Assembly: GCA_964582375.1 (NCBI GenBank)
Contig: CAZORL010000046.1
Span: 1-9,490, forward strand
Source: CAKSQF01 sp964582375
GTDB lineage: Bacteria; Bacillota; Clostridia; Oscillospirales; CAG-272
DNA length: 9,490 bases
Reading direction: 5' to 3'
The number at the start of each line of letters is the position of its first letter. Position 1 is the first letter of the stretch. The position numbers and the translations under genes were made by a program. The notes beneath the pieces were generated by a model that was not told the DNA's origin, did no database searches, and worked only from the letters and a program-made list of their open reading frames with translations. This document shows positions 1 to 6,050 of this stretch, piece after piece.

Positions 1-1
1 T

Positions 2-154
2 AAGGAAGCCGCAAAGAAGGTTGGCGAGCTCCTCGCAGAGCGCGCGATCGCAAAAGGAATTTCCGAGGTCGTATTCGACCGCGGCGGCTACCTCTACCAC
101 TGAAGAGTACTTGAACTTGCCGAAGGCGCACGTGCCGGCGGACTTAAGTTCTGA
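2..154 (+). CDS. rplR: 50S ribosomal protein L18 (uL18), 3' end, with in-frame TGA
   Basis: This is the C-terminal third of L18, which binds 5S rRNA in the central protuberance of the large subunit; the 5' end lies outside the window. The frame from base 2 reads KEAAKKVGELLAERA, then VFDRGGYLYH, the signature run of L18. A TGA follows at 101-103 exactly where the family has the Gly of YHGRV. The same frame then continues RVLELAEGARAGGLKF to a second TGA at 152-154, which is the normal C-terminus (family ending like AREAGLKF). A single base change, GGA to TGA, explains this. TGA ends adk, rpsK and rpoA at their normal C-termini here, so general recoding is unlikely. Either the last 17 residues are lost, or the base is a sequencing or assembly error. 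Identity is sure; whether the protein is truncated is not. Confidence 0.9.
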
Positions 155-171
155 TAAACAGGAGGAGAAAT

Positions 172-675
172 ATGGCAAAGAATATAGAGGCAGAGACGCT
201 CGACCTGCAACAGAAGCTCGTTAAAACAAAGCGAGTTTCCAAGACAGTCAAGGGCGGTCGTATAGCATCCTTCGCAACGATCATGGTTGTCGGCGACGGC
301 AATGGTAACGTAGGCTACGGTCTCGGCAAAGCAGCCGAGGTTCCGGAAGCTATCCGCAAGGGTATCGAGGATGCGAAGAAAAACATGATCAAGGTATCGC
401 TTGACGGAGATACAATCCCCCACGAGATTACCGCCGAGTACGGTGCAGGTAAGGTTATGCTTAAGCCGGCACCCGAAGGAACAGGTATCATCGCAGGCGG
501 CACGATGCGTGCCGTATTCGAGATGGCAGGCATCAAGAACATCCGTGCAAAGTGCCTGCGCTCGTCAAACCCCACCAATGTCGTTAAGGCAACCTTTGCA
601 GCTCTCGCACAGCTCCGTACCGCAGAGGAAGTCGCAGCAATGCGCGGAATCTCGGTTGAGCAGGTCACGAAATAA
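172..675 (+). CDS. rpsE: 30S ribosomal protein S5 (uS5)
   Basis: S5 belongs to the small subunit near the mRNA entry and decoding region and affects translational accuracy. The 167-residue product has the usual length and shows the N-terminal double-stranded RNA-binding-like domain (about residues 10-75, with VVGDGNGNVGYGLGKA and EVPEAIRKG) and the C-terminal domain (IPHEITAEYGAGKVMLKPA, EGTGIIAGG, SSNPTNVVKAT). The ATG at 172 follows AGGAGG (160-165) at a 6-nt distance and lies 17 nt after the rplR stop. Position between rplR and rpmD is the standard spc-operon order. Nothing abnormal was seen. Confidence 0.98.
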   Translation: MAKNIEAETLDLQQKLVKTKRVSKTVKGGRIASFATIMVVGDGNGNVGYGLGKAAEVPEAIRKGIEDAKKNMIKVSLDGDTIPHEITAEYGAGKVMLKPAPEGTGIIAGGTMRAVFEMAGIKNIRAKCLRSSNPTNVVKATFAALAQLRTAEEVAAMRGISVEQVTK

Positions 676-690
676 GGAGGATACAAGATA

Positions 691-867
691 ATGATAAAGA
701 TTACACTTGTAAAAAGCCTTATAGGCGCGATCCCCGCACAGAAGAAGACTGCGGCAGCTCTCGGACTTCGCAAGATCGGTGACAGCAAGACTCTTGCCGA
801 TACACCTGCAACACGCGGACAGATCAAGGTGATCTCTCACCTCGTTTCTGTTGATACGGCAGAGTAA
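691..867 (+). CDS. rpmD: 50S ribosomal protein L30 (uL30)
   Basis: This small ORF encodes 58 residues, the usual L30 length. It starts MIKITLVKSLIGAIPAQKKT and continues with LGLRKIGDSKTLADTPATRG and QIKVISHLV, which match the compact L30 fold (KITLVKS, then the LGLRKI region, then the I..V.HLV ending). L30 is a large-subunit protein that binds 23S rRNA. The ATG at 691 follows TAAGGAGG (673-680), which overlaps the rpsE stop codon, so the two genes are probably translationally coupled. It is flanked by rpsE and rplO as expected. Confidence 0.96.
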   Translation: MIKITLVKSLIGAIPAQKKTAAALGLRKIGDSKTLADTPATRGQIKVISHLVSVDTAE

Positions 868-883
868 GCCGACAACGGCTTTT
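866..883 (+). promoter_or_regulatory. Small terminator-like hairpin between rpmD and rplO
   Basis: AAGCCG (866-871), loop ACAA, CGGCTT (876-881), then TT. The 6-bp stem includes part of the rpmD stop codon and the T-run is only four bases (880-883), two of them in the stem. It resembles a very weak intrinsic terminator or an mRNA processing or stability hairpin inside the operon. Function is inferred only from shape. Confidence 0.3.
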
Positions 884-907
884 AGAAAACAATAAGGAGG
901 AAATAAT

Positions 908-1351
908 ATGAAGCTCCATGAACTTTCACCGGCAGAAGGCTCTGTGAAGAAGTCCTATCGTAAGGGCAGAGGCGCAGGCTCTGGCAACGGAAAGACAGCC
1001 GGTAAGGGCCATAAGGGTCAGAATGCCCGTTCGGGCGGCGGTGTCCGTCCCGGATTCGAGGGCGGTCAGATCCCGCTTTACAGAAGACTCCCGAAGAGAG
1101 GATTCTGCAACGCAAGATTTGCAAATGTCTATAGCATAATCAATGTCGAAGCACTTAACTCATTTGAAGACGGCGCAGTCGTTGATATGGCAACACTTCT
1201 CGAAAAGGGTATTGTCAGAAAAGAAAATGACGGACTCAAGGTTCTCGGCCGCGGCGAAATCACTAAGAAATTAACCGTAAAGGCTAAGATCTTCTCAGCA
1301 TCAGCTAAGGAGAAGATCGAAGCAGCAGGCGGAACTGTTGAGGTGGTCTAA
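908..1351 (+). CDS. rplO: 50S ribosomal protein L15 (uL15)
   Basis: L15 is a large-subunit assembly protein with an extended basic N-terminal arm that threads into 23S rRNA. The 147-residue product has that arm (residues about 1-60: MKLHELSPAEGS, KGRGAGSGNGKTAGKGHKGQ, GFEGGQIPLYRRLPKRGF) followed by the globular C-terminal domain ending AAGGTVEVV. Length is normal for the family. The ATG at 908 follows AAGGAGG (894-900) with 7-nt spacing. Its stop codon directly abuts the secY start, so the two genes are likely to be translationally coupled. Confidence 0.98.
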   Translation: MKLHELSPAEGSVKKSYRKGRGAGSGNGKTAGKGHKGQNARSGGGVRPGFEGGQIPLYRRLPKRGFCNARFANVYSIINVEALNSFEDGAVVDMATLLEKGIVRKENDGLKVLGRGEITKKLTVKAKIFSASAKEKIEAAGGTVEVV

Positions 1352-2674
1352 ATGAAAACTGCTATAGGTAAAATCAGAGATATCTGGAACGCAACAGACA
1401 TCAGGAATAAGATCCTGTTCACACTTTTCATATTGCTCGTTTATCAGCTCGGCTCCGCTGTTCCGGTACCCTTCGTTAAGTCGGATATCGCAACTCAGTT
1501 CCAGCAGGTCTACGGCAATACGATCCTCGCTTATCTGAACCAACTCTCGGGCGGCTCGCTTGAGCAGGCAAACCTCTTTGCCCTCTCGATCAGCCCGTAC
1601 ATCACCGCCTCCATCGTAATTCAGCTGCTCACGGTTGCAATTCCGAGATGGCAGGAGTGGTCGAAGGAAGAAGACGGTCAGAAAAAGCTCACGCAGATCA
1701 CACGTCTTGCGACTGTTGTTCTGGCACTTATCACAGCTTACGCTTACTACAGAATACTCAGATATTCTCTTGAGTGTCTCTACATCAACAACGCATTCTC
1801 GGCGATCGTTATCATTGCATGCTTCTGTGGCGGTGCAGCGATCGTAATGTGGCTCGGTGAAAAGATCAACGAAAATGGTATCGGTAACGGTATCTCGATG
1901 ATCCTCTTCGCAAACATCCTCGCAGGTTTCCCGAGAAGACTTCCTTCTATCTGGAATCTTTTCACAAACTGGGGATGGGGCACTGCCGCTGCCGTTATCG
2001 GTGTTGCCGGCATCCTTGCGATCATCGTTTTCATCATCTTCATCACTAACAGTGAACGCAGAATACCCGTACAGTATTCAAAGCGTGTTGTAGGAAGAAA
2101 GATGTACGGCGGTCAGAATACCAACCTTCCGCTTAAGCTGAATATGAACGGCGTCATGCCTGTCATCTTCGCATCGTCCATCGTATCACTTCCCGCAACG
2201 ATCGGTACACTTCTCGGTCATTCCACGAGCGATAAGGGCTTCTGGGGCACGTTCCTTACCATTTTTGAGGCAACATCTCCCCTTTACATCGTCCTTTATC
2301 TCGTGCTGATCGTAGCATTCGGCTACTTCTATACGCTGATCTCTTTCGATCCCGTGGAAGTATCCAATAACCTGAAGCGCAACGGCGGTACTATTCTCGG
2401 TATCCGTCCCGGCGCACCTACAGCCGAATATATCAAGAAGATCCTCAATAGGATCACGCTTATCGGCTCGCTTTTCCTGATCATAGTTGCAGGCCTTCCG
2501 CTCATTATCAATGCGGTGGCAACCGTGCTTCCCACCAGCTGGGGACTCTCGTCCATCTCCGGTCTCGCGTTCAGCGGTAACTCGCTGCTCATCGTTATCG
2601 GCGTTGCGCTTGAGACCTATCGCGATATCGAGGCTCAGATGTCCATGCGTCACTATAAGGGCTTCCTGCAGTAA
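1352..2674 (+). CDS. secY: Protein translocase channel subunit SecY
   Basis: SecY is the ten-helix membrane pore of the Sec translocon; with SecE, SecG and SecA it exports and inserts proteins across the cytoplasmic membrane. The 440-residue product shows the plug and TM2 region (ANLFALSISPYITASIVIQLL, first 20 residues about 74-93), the GNGISMILFANI motif (178-189), the large cytoplasmic loop with RRIPVQYSKR and LPLKLNMNGVMPVIFA (about 236-274), the loop with FDPVEVSNNLKRNGG (about 332-346) and the conserved C-terminal Q-MSMRHYKGFL. The ATG at 1352 immediately follows the rplO stop; the likely ribosome binding site GAGGTGG (about 1340-1346) lies inside the rplO 3' end. Location between rplO and adk is canonical. 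Confidence 0.98.
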   Translation: MKTAIGKIRDIWNATDIRNKILFTLFILLVYQLGSAVPVPFVKSDIATQFQQVYGNTILAYLNQLSGGSLEQANLFALSISPYITASIVIQLLTVAIPRWQEWSKEEDGQKKLTQITRLATVVLALITAYAYYRILRYSLECLYINNAFSAIVIIACFCGGAAIVMWLGEKINENGIGNGISMILFANILAGFPRRLPSIWNLFTNWGWGTAAAVIGVAGILAIIVFIIFITNSERRIPVQYSKRVVGRKMYGGQNTNLPLKLNMNGVMPVIFASSIVSLPATIGTLLGHSTSDKGFWGTFLTIFEATSPLYIVLYLVLIVAFGYFYTLISFDPVEVSNNLKRNGGTILGIRPGAPTAEYIKKILNRITLIGSLFLIIVAGLPLIINAVATVLPTSWGLSSISGLAFSGNSLLIVIGVALETYRDIEAQMSMRHYKGFLQ

Positions 2675-2698
2675 TCGGCGCACCGAAGGAGATTATTA

Positions 2699-3337
2699 AT
2701 GAAGATAATGTTTTTGGGCGCTCCCGGCGCAGGCAAGGGCACACAGGCAGAGGTCGCGGCGAAGACCTATAACATTCCCGCGATCTCGACCGGTGCAATA
2801 ATCAGAGAAGCAATCAAAACCGGAACAGAAATGGGCAAGGCGGCACAGTCGTACATCGAAAGCGGCGCGCTTGTTCCCGACGAGGTCGTGATCGGCATAA
2901 TCAAGGAACGCCTTGAGAATGACGATTGTAAGAACGGCTTCATTCTGGACGGATTTCCCCGTACCGTTGCCCAGGCAGAGGCACTCGATAACATGGGTGT
3001 CGAAATGGATGTCGTTGTTTCGCTCGAGGTTCCCGATGAGGCGATCGTTGAGAGAATGTGCGGCAGACGTGTCTGCGATAAGTGCGGTGCAAGCTATCAT
3101 ACCAAGTATAAGCCCTCGAAGGATGGCGTGACCTGCGATAACGACGGAACTCCCCTTACACTTCGTAAGGATGACGCTCCCGAGGTCGTGCTCAGCCGCC
3201 TTGAGACTTATCACGAGCTTACCGAACCGCTCAAGGATTATTACAGATCCAAGGGCAAGCTCAAGAGTGTCATCGGTCAGGAAGAGGTCGCCGATACGAC
3301 TCGTCTGACTCTTGAGACCATTGCAAGCGTGAAGTGA
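2699..3337 (+). CDS. adk: Adenylate kinase, zinc-containing LID form
   Basis: Adenylate kinase interconverts ATP plus AMP with two ADP in the cytoplasm. The 212-residue protein has the P-loop GAPGAGKGT (residues 7-15), the AMP-binding segment with STGAIIRE (30-37), DGFPRT (84-89) and the long-form LID domain. The LID carries C126, C129, C146 and D149, matching the Cys3-Asp zinc site known from Bacillus adenylate kinase. The RKDD and LETYHELTEPLKDYY segments follow as expected. AAGGAG (2686-2691) precedes the ATG by 7 nt. It lies between secY and map, the usual Gram-positive arrangement. The TGA stop falls at the family's normal C-terminus. Confidence 0.98.
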   Translation: MKIMFLGAPGAGKGTQAEVAAKTYNIPAISTGAIIREAIKTGTEMGKAAQSYIESGALVPDEVVIGIIKERLENDDCKNGFILDGFPRTVAQAEALDNMGVEMDVVVSLEVPDEAIVERMCGRRVCDKCGASYHTKYKPSKDGVTCDNDGTPLTLRKDDAPEVVLSRLETYHELTEPLKDYYRSKGKLKSVIGQEEVADTTRLTLETIASVK

Positions 3338-3356
3338 TCACGCGGGTGAAGGTAGA

Positions 3357-4109
3357 ATGATATCACTCAAAAACGAAAAACAGATCGAATTAATGAAAAA
3401 GGCGGGCAGGATCACCGGCGAGGCATTACTCGTCGCGCGAGATGCCATCCGCCCCGGCGTGACCACAAAGCATATCGATGACCTCGTGCGACATTATATC
3501 GAAAAATGCGGCGCAAGACCATCATTTCTCGGTTACGGCGGATTTCCGGGCAGTGCCTGCATCAGCATAAATGATCAGATCATTCACGGTATTCCTTCTT
3601 CTAAGGTAGTGCTGAAGGAAGGGGATATCGTAAAGGTCGATGTGGGAGCGTTCATTGATGGGTTTCACGGCGATGCCGCAAGGACCTATCCGGTCGGTAA
3701 TGTCAGCGACGCGGCTGCAAGGCTGATCAGAGTTACCGAGGAGAGCTTCTGGAAGGGCGTCGAGCAGATCAAAGAGGGCAACAGACTCGGCGATCTCGGT
3801 GCAGCGATAGAGGCACATGCCGAAATGAATGGTTACTCGGTCGTGAGGAAGTATATCGGACACGGAGTCGGACACGAGCTTCATGAATCGCCCGATGTGC
3901 CAAATTACGGAACTCGCGGCAGAGGACAGCGTTTTATGCCCGGTATGGTTATTGCCATTGAGCCTATGGTAAACGAGGGCACCCATGAGGTGATCGAGGA
4001 ATCAGACGGCTGGACGGTAAGAACGGCAGACGGCAAGCTGTCGGCACACTATGAGAACACGGTTGCAGTCACCCCCGACGGCATACTCGTTCTCACGAAA
4101 TACGATTAA
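3357..4109 (+). CDS. map: Methionine aminopeptidase type I
   Basis: This enzyme removes the initiator methionine from new proteins with small second residues. The 250-residue product is the short type Ia form without an N-terminal extension. All five metal ligands of the pita-bread fold are visible by alignment to the E. coli enzyme: D95, D106, H169, E202 and E233. H77 (IIHGIP) and H176 (GHELHE) are the supporting active-site histidines. The ATG at 3357 follows GGTGAAGG at short distance and is 19 nt after the adk stop. The next gene is infA; the small KOW-domain gene that sits between map and infA in Bacillus is absent here. Confidence 0.98.
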   Translation: MISLKNEKQIELMKKAGRITGEALLVARDAIRPGVTTKHIDDLVRHYIEKCGARPSFLGYGGFPGSACISINDQIIHGIPSSKVVLKEGDIVKVDVGAFIDGFHGDAARTYPVGNVSDAAARLIRVTEESFWKGVEQIKEGNRLGDLGAAIEAHAEMNGYSVVRKYIGHGVGHELHESPDVPNYGTRGRGQRFMPGMVIAIEPMVNEGTHEVIEESDGWTVRTADGKLSAHYENTVAVTPDGILVLTKYD

Positions 4110-4148
4110 TGTGAAAAAAGTAATTAAAATCAGTCTGTAAGAGAGGTT

Positions 4149-4164
4149 AGGAGGGATTCTTCTG
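4149..4164 (+). promoter_or_regulatory. infA ribosome binding site and CTG start
   Basis: AGGAGGG at 4149-4155, six spacer bases ATTCTT, then CTG. A near-perfect Shine-Dalgarno sequence paired with a near-cognate start codon decides the start of infA and may keep IF1 synthesis sensitive to initiation-factor levels. The spacing is seen; the regulatory meaning is inferred. Confidence 0.75.
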
Positions 4165-4380
4165 GCAAAAGATGATGTAATTGAGTTCGAAGGCGTTGTC
4201 GTTGAGGCGATGCCGAACGCAAACTTTAAGGTTAAACTGCCAAACGATCATATAATCACGGCACACCTTTCGGGGAAGCTCCGTATGAACTATATATGGG
4301 TATTGCCCGGCGATAAGGTAACCGTCGAGGTTTCGATCTATGACCCGACCAAGGGTCGTATAACCTGGCGTTCTAAATAA
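4162..4380 (+). CDS. infA: Translation initiation factor IF-1 with a CTG start codon
   Basis: IF1 is an OB-fold protein that binds the 30S A-site region and helps IF2 and IF3 select the initiator tRNA. The 72-residue product begins (M)AKDDVIEFEGVVVEA and contains LSGKLRMNYI, LPGDKVTVEVSIYDPTKGRI and the terminal RSK; length and sequence fit IF1 throughout. The codon aligned with the family Met is CTG at 4162-4164. AGGAGGG (4149-4155) lies 6 nt upstream, ideal spacing. In frame, a TAA at 4138 bars any earlier start; the only other near-start codon is ATT at 4156, which touches the binding site. The next in-frame ATG encodes residue 17, inside the first strands of the fold. W46 replaces the Arg of the usual NYIR motif. 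Confidence 0.93.
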   Translation: MAKDDVIEFEGVVVEAMPNANFKVKLPNDHIITAHLSGKLRMNYIWVLPGDKVTVEVSIYDPTKGRITWRSK

Positions 4381-4397
4381 GAAAGGAATGGTGTATA

Positions 4398-4511
4398 ATG
4401 AAGGTTAAACCGTCCGTAAAGAAAATTTGCGATAAATGCAAGATCATTAAGCGCAAGGGAATCGTAATGGTTATTTGCGAAAACCCGAAGCACAAGCAGA
4501 GACAGGGCTAA
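4398..4511 (+). CDS. rpmJ: 50S ribosomal protein L36 (bL36), zinc form
   Basis: L36 is the smallest large-subunit protein. The 37-residue product MKVKPSVKKICDKCKIIKRK...HKQRQG has the full zinc-ribbon ligand set C11, C14, C27 and H32, the zinc-binding (C+) version. The ATG at 4398 follows AAAGGA (4382-4387), and the gene sits between infA and rpsM as in most bacteria. Length equals the usual 37 residues. Confidence 0.97.
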   Translation: MKVKPSVKKICDKCKIIKRKGIVMVICENPKHKQRQG

Positions 4512-4534
4512 TTGAAAGAAGAGGTGAATACTAA

Positions 4535-4903
4535 ATGGCACGTATAGCAGGCGTAGATATCCCGAATAACAAGCGCATCGAGATCGCTCTTACCTATATT
4601 TACGGTATCGGCAGAAAAAGCGCAAACGATATACTCGCAGCAACAGGTATCAACCCCGATACCCGTGCAAAGGATCTTACCGATGCCGATATAGCAAAGC
4701 TTCGTGACGAAATCGAAGAGAATTATAAGGTAGAGGGTGATCTCCGTCGTGATGTCGGACTTGATATCAAGACCATGGTCGAGATCAACTGCTACAGAGG
4801 CATCAGACACAGAAAGGGACTGCCCGTAAGAGGACAGAGAACCAAAACCAACGCGAGAACACGCAAGGGTCCGGCGAAGACAATTGCGAACAAGAAGAAG
4901 TAA
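4535..4903 (+). CDS. rpsM: 30S ribosomal protein S13 (uS13)
   Basis: S13 lies in the head of the small subunit, contacts the large subunit and the P-site tRNA. The 122-residue protein starts MARIAGVDIPNNKRIEIALT, has the helix-two-turn-helix region YIYGIGRKSANDIL, the conserved LRRDVGLDIKTMVEI and the signature CYRGIRHRKGLPVRGQRT followed by the basic tail TNARTRKGP...NKKK. The ATG at 4535 follows GAGGTG (4521-4526) at 8 nt. Gene order rpmJ-rpsM-rpsK is standard. Confidence 0.98.
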   Translation: MARIAGVDIPNNKRIEIALTYIYGIGRKSANDILAATGINPDTRAKDLTDADIAKLRDEIEENYKVEGDLRRDVGLDIKTMVEINCYRGIRHRKGLPVRGQRTKTNARTRKGPAKTIANKKK

Positions 4904-4919
4904 GGAGTGAAAAGGGCAG

Positions 4920-5321
4920 ATGGCAGCAAATAATGCAGCAAAAAAGGTTGTCAGAAAGCGCAGAGAGCGTAAGAACATCGAAAAGGGTGCCGCTCATATC
5001 CGCTCAACCTACAACAATACCATCATTACGATTACCGACACTAACGGAAATGCTGTTTCTTGGGCATCGGCAGGCGAGCTGGGCTTCAGAGGCTCCAGAA
5101 AGTCCACCCCCTTTGCAGCACAGTCAGCAGCAGAGACCGCGGCAAAGATCGCAGTCGAGCACGGCATGAAGACAGTTGAGGTATATGTAAAGGGCCCCGG
5201 TTCGGGACGTGAATCGGCGATCCGCGCACTTCAGACAGCAGGTCTTGAGGTTACCCTCATCAGAGACGTAACTCCCATCCCTCACAACGGATGCAGACCT
5301 CCCAAGAGAAGACGCGTTTGA
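4920..5321 (+). CDS. rpsK: 30S ribosomal protein S11 (uS11)
   Basis: S11 forms part of the platform of the small subunit near the E-site mRNA. The 133-residue product shows GAAHIRSTYNNTIITITD, GNAVSWASAG, FRGSRKSTPFAAQ, the KGPGSGRESAIRAL motif and the canonical ending IPHNGCRPPKRRRV. The gene starts at ATG 4920; the nearest good ribosome binding site, AAGGAG at 4902-4907 overlapping the rpsM stop, is 12 nt away, which is longer than in its neighbours. AAAGGG at 4911-4916 is closer but very near the start. The TGA stop falls right after RRRV, the family terminus. Confidence 0.98.
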   Translation: MAANNAAKKVVRKRRERKNIEKGAAHIRSTYNNTIITITDTNGNAVSWASAGELGFRGSRKSTPFAAQSAAETAAKIAVEHGMKTVEVYVKGPGSGRESAIRALQTAGLEVTLIRDVTPIPHNGCRPPKRRRV

Positions 5322-5345
5322 TTTTACCAAGGAGGAGAACAGAAA

Positions 5346-5972
5346 ATGGCAAGATATACAGGACCCTCTTGTAAGCTTTGCCGCCGCGAAGGCAGAAAGC
5401 TTTACCTTAAGGGCGAAAGATGCACATCAGGTAAATGCACACTTGACCGTCGCCCCACAGCGCCCGGTCAGCATGGTGCCGCAACCAAGAAGCCGAAGGA
5501 ATACGGTCTCCAGCTCCGCGAGAAGCAGACCGCTAAGAGATACTATGGTGTTCTTGAGAAGCAGTTCCTTAAGTATTTCGAGATGGCAGATAAGATGGAG
5601 GGCGTAACCGGTGAAAACCTGCTCCGCATCCTCGAGACACGCTTTGACAATGTCGTTTACAGAATGGGACTCGCTCCCAGCAGAAATGAGGCACGTCAGC
5701 TCGTTCTGCACGGTCATATCAGACTCAACGGCAAAAAAGCGAATATTCCGTCTATCATACTCAAGGTCGGCGATGTTATCTCTGTAAGAGAAGAGAGCAG
5801 ATCCTCTGCAAGAATTAAGCAGCTTATCGAGGATCTTGAGGGTGCACATGTACCCGCATGGCTCGAAGTTGATAAGACAAACGCTATCGCGAAGGTTGTC
5901 GCACTCCCCAAGAGAGAGGATATCGATTTCGACTTCAACGAGCAGCTCATCGTCGAATTGTATTCTAAGTAA
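5346..5972 (+). CDS. rpsD: 30S ribosomal protein S4 (uS4), zinc form
   Basis: S4 is a primary 16S rRNA binding protein that starts assembly of the small-subunit body; in several bacteria it also represses its own operon. The 208-residue product is full length. It carries four N-terminal cysteines, C9, C12, C26 and C31, the zinc-binding (C+) arrangement, then LDRRPTAPGQHG, and the S4 RNA-binding domain at about residues 97-160 (TRFDNVVYRMG, ARQLVLHGHIRLNGKK, LKVGDVISVRE). AAGGAGG (5329-5335) precedes the ATG by 10 nt. It lies between rpsK and rpoA, unlike Bacillus subtilis, where rpsD is located elsewhere. Confidence 0.98.
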   Translation: MARYTGPSCKLCRREGRKLYLKGERCTSGKCTLDRRPTAPGQHGAATKKPKEYGLQLREKQTAKRYYGVLEKQFLKYFEMADKMEGVTGENLLRILETRFDNVVYRMGLAPSRNEARQLVLHGHIRLNGKKANIPSIILKVGDVISVREESRSSARIKQLIEDLEGAHVPAWLEVDKTNAIAKVVALPKREDIDFDFNEQLIVELYSK

Positions 5973-5973
5973 T

Positions 5974-6018
5974 ACAAACCTCCGCATGCTCCGCGGTTTG
6001 TGGAAAAACCGACCAAAC
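5974..6018 (+). promoter_or_regulatory. Two competing hairpins between rpsD and rpoA
   Basis: ACAAACC (5974-5980) can pair with GGTTTGT (5995-6001) across a 14-nt loop. The same right arm, GTTTG (5996-6000), can instead pair with CAAAC (6014-6018), with the inner GG/CC pair closing on an A-rich loop. The pairings exclude each other, and both lie in the 78-nt gap ahead of the rpoA ribosome binding site. The repeats are seen; a role such as S4-dependent control of rpoA is only a hypothesis. Confidence 0.4.
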
Positions 6019-6050
6019 AAAAGCATCAAATATATTAGGAGGGTAAATTT

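Noticed and set aside
101..103. Genome-wide reassignment of TGA to glycine, as in Absconditabacteria
   Set aside because: adk, rpsK and rpoA all end with TGA at their normal family C-termini in this same window, so TGA is a stop here.
21..224. Open frame of 67 codons across the rplR end and the start of rpsE
   Set aside because: It is out of frame with both clear ribosomal genes and shows no family features; a shadow frame.
315..827. Minus-strand open frame of 170 codons opposite rpsE and rpmD
   Set aside because: Shadow of two conserved genes; no recognisable domain.
2186..2683. Minus-strand open frame of 165 codons opposite secY
   Set aside because: Antisense to a well-recognised gene, no ribosome binding site and low-complexity composition; codon bias of secY explains it.
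4111..4140. Nine-codon GTG mini-ORF (VKKVIKISL) between map and infA
   Set aside because: It has no ribosome binding site and its length is easily reached by chance; a leader peptide cannot be supported.
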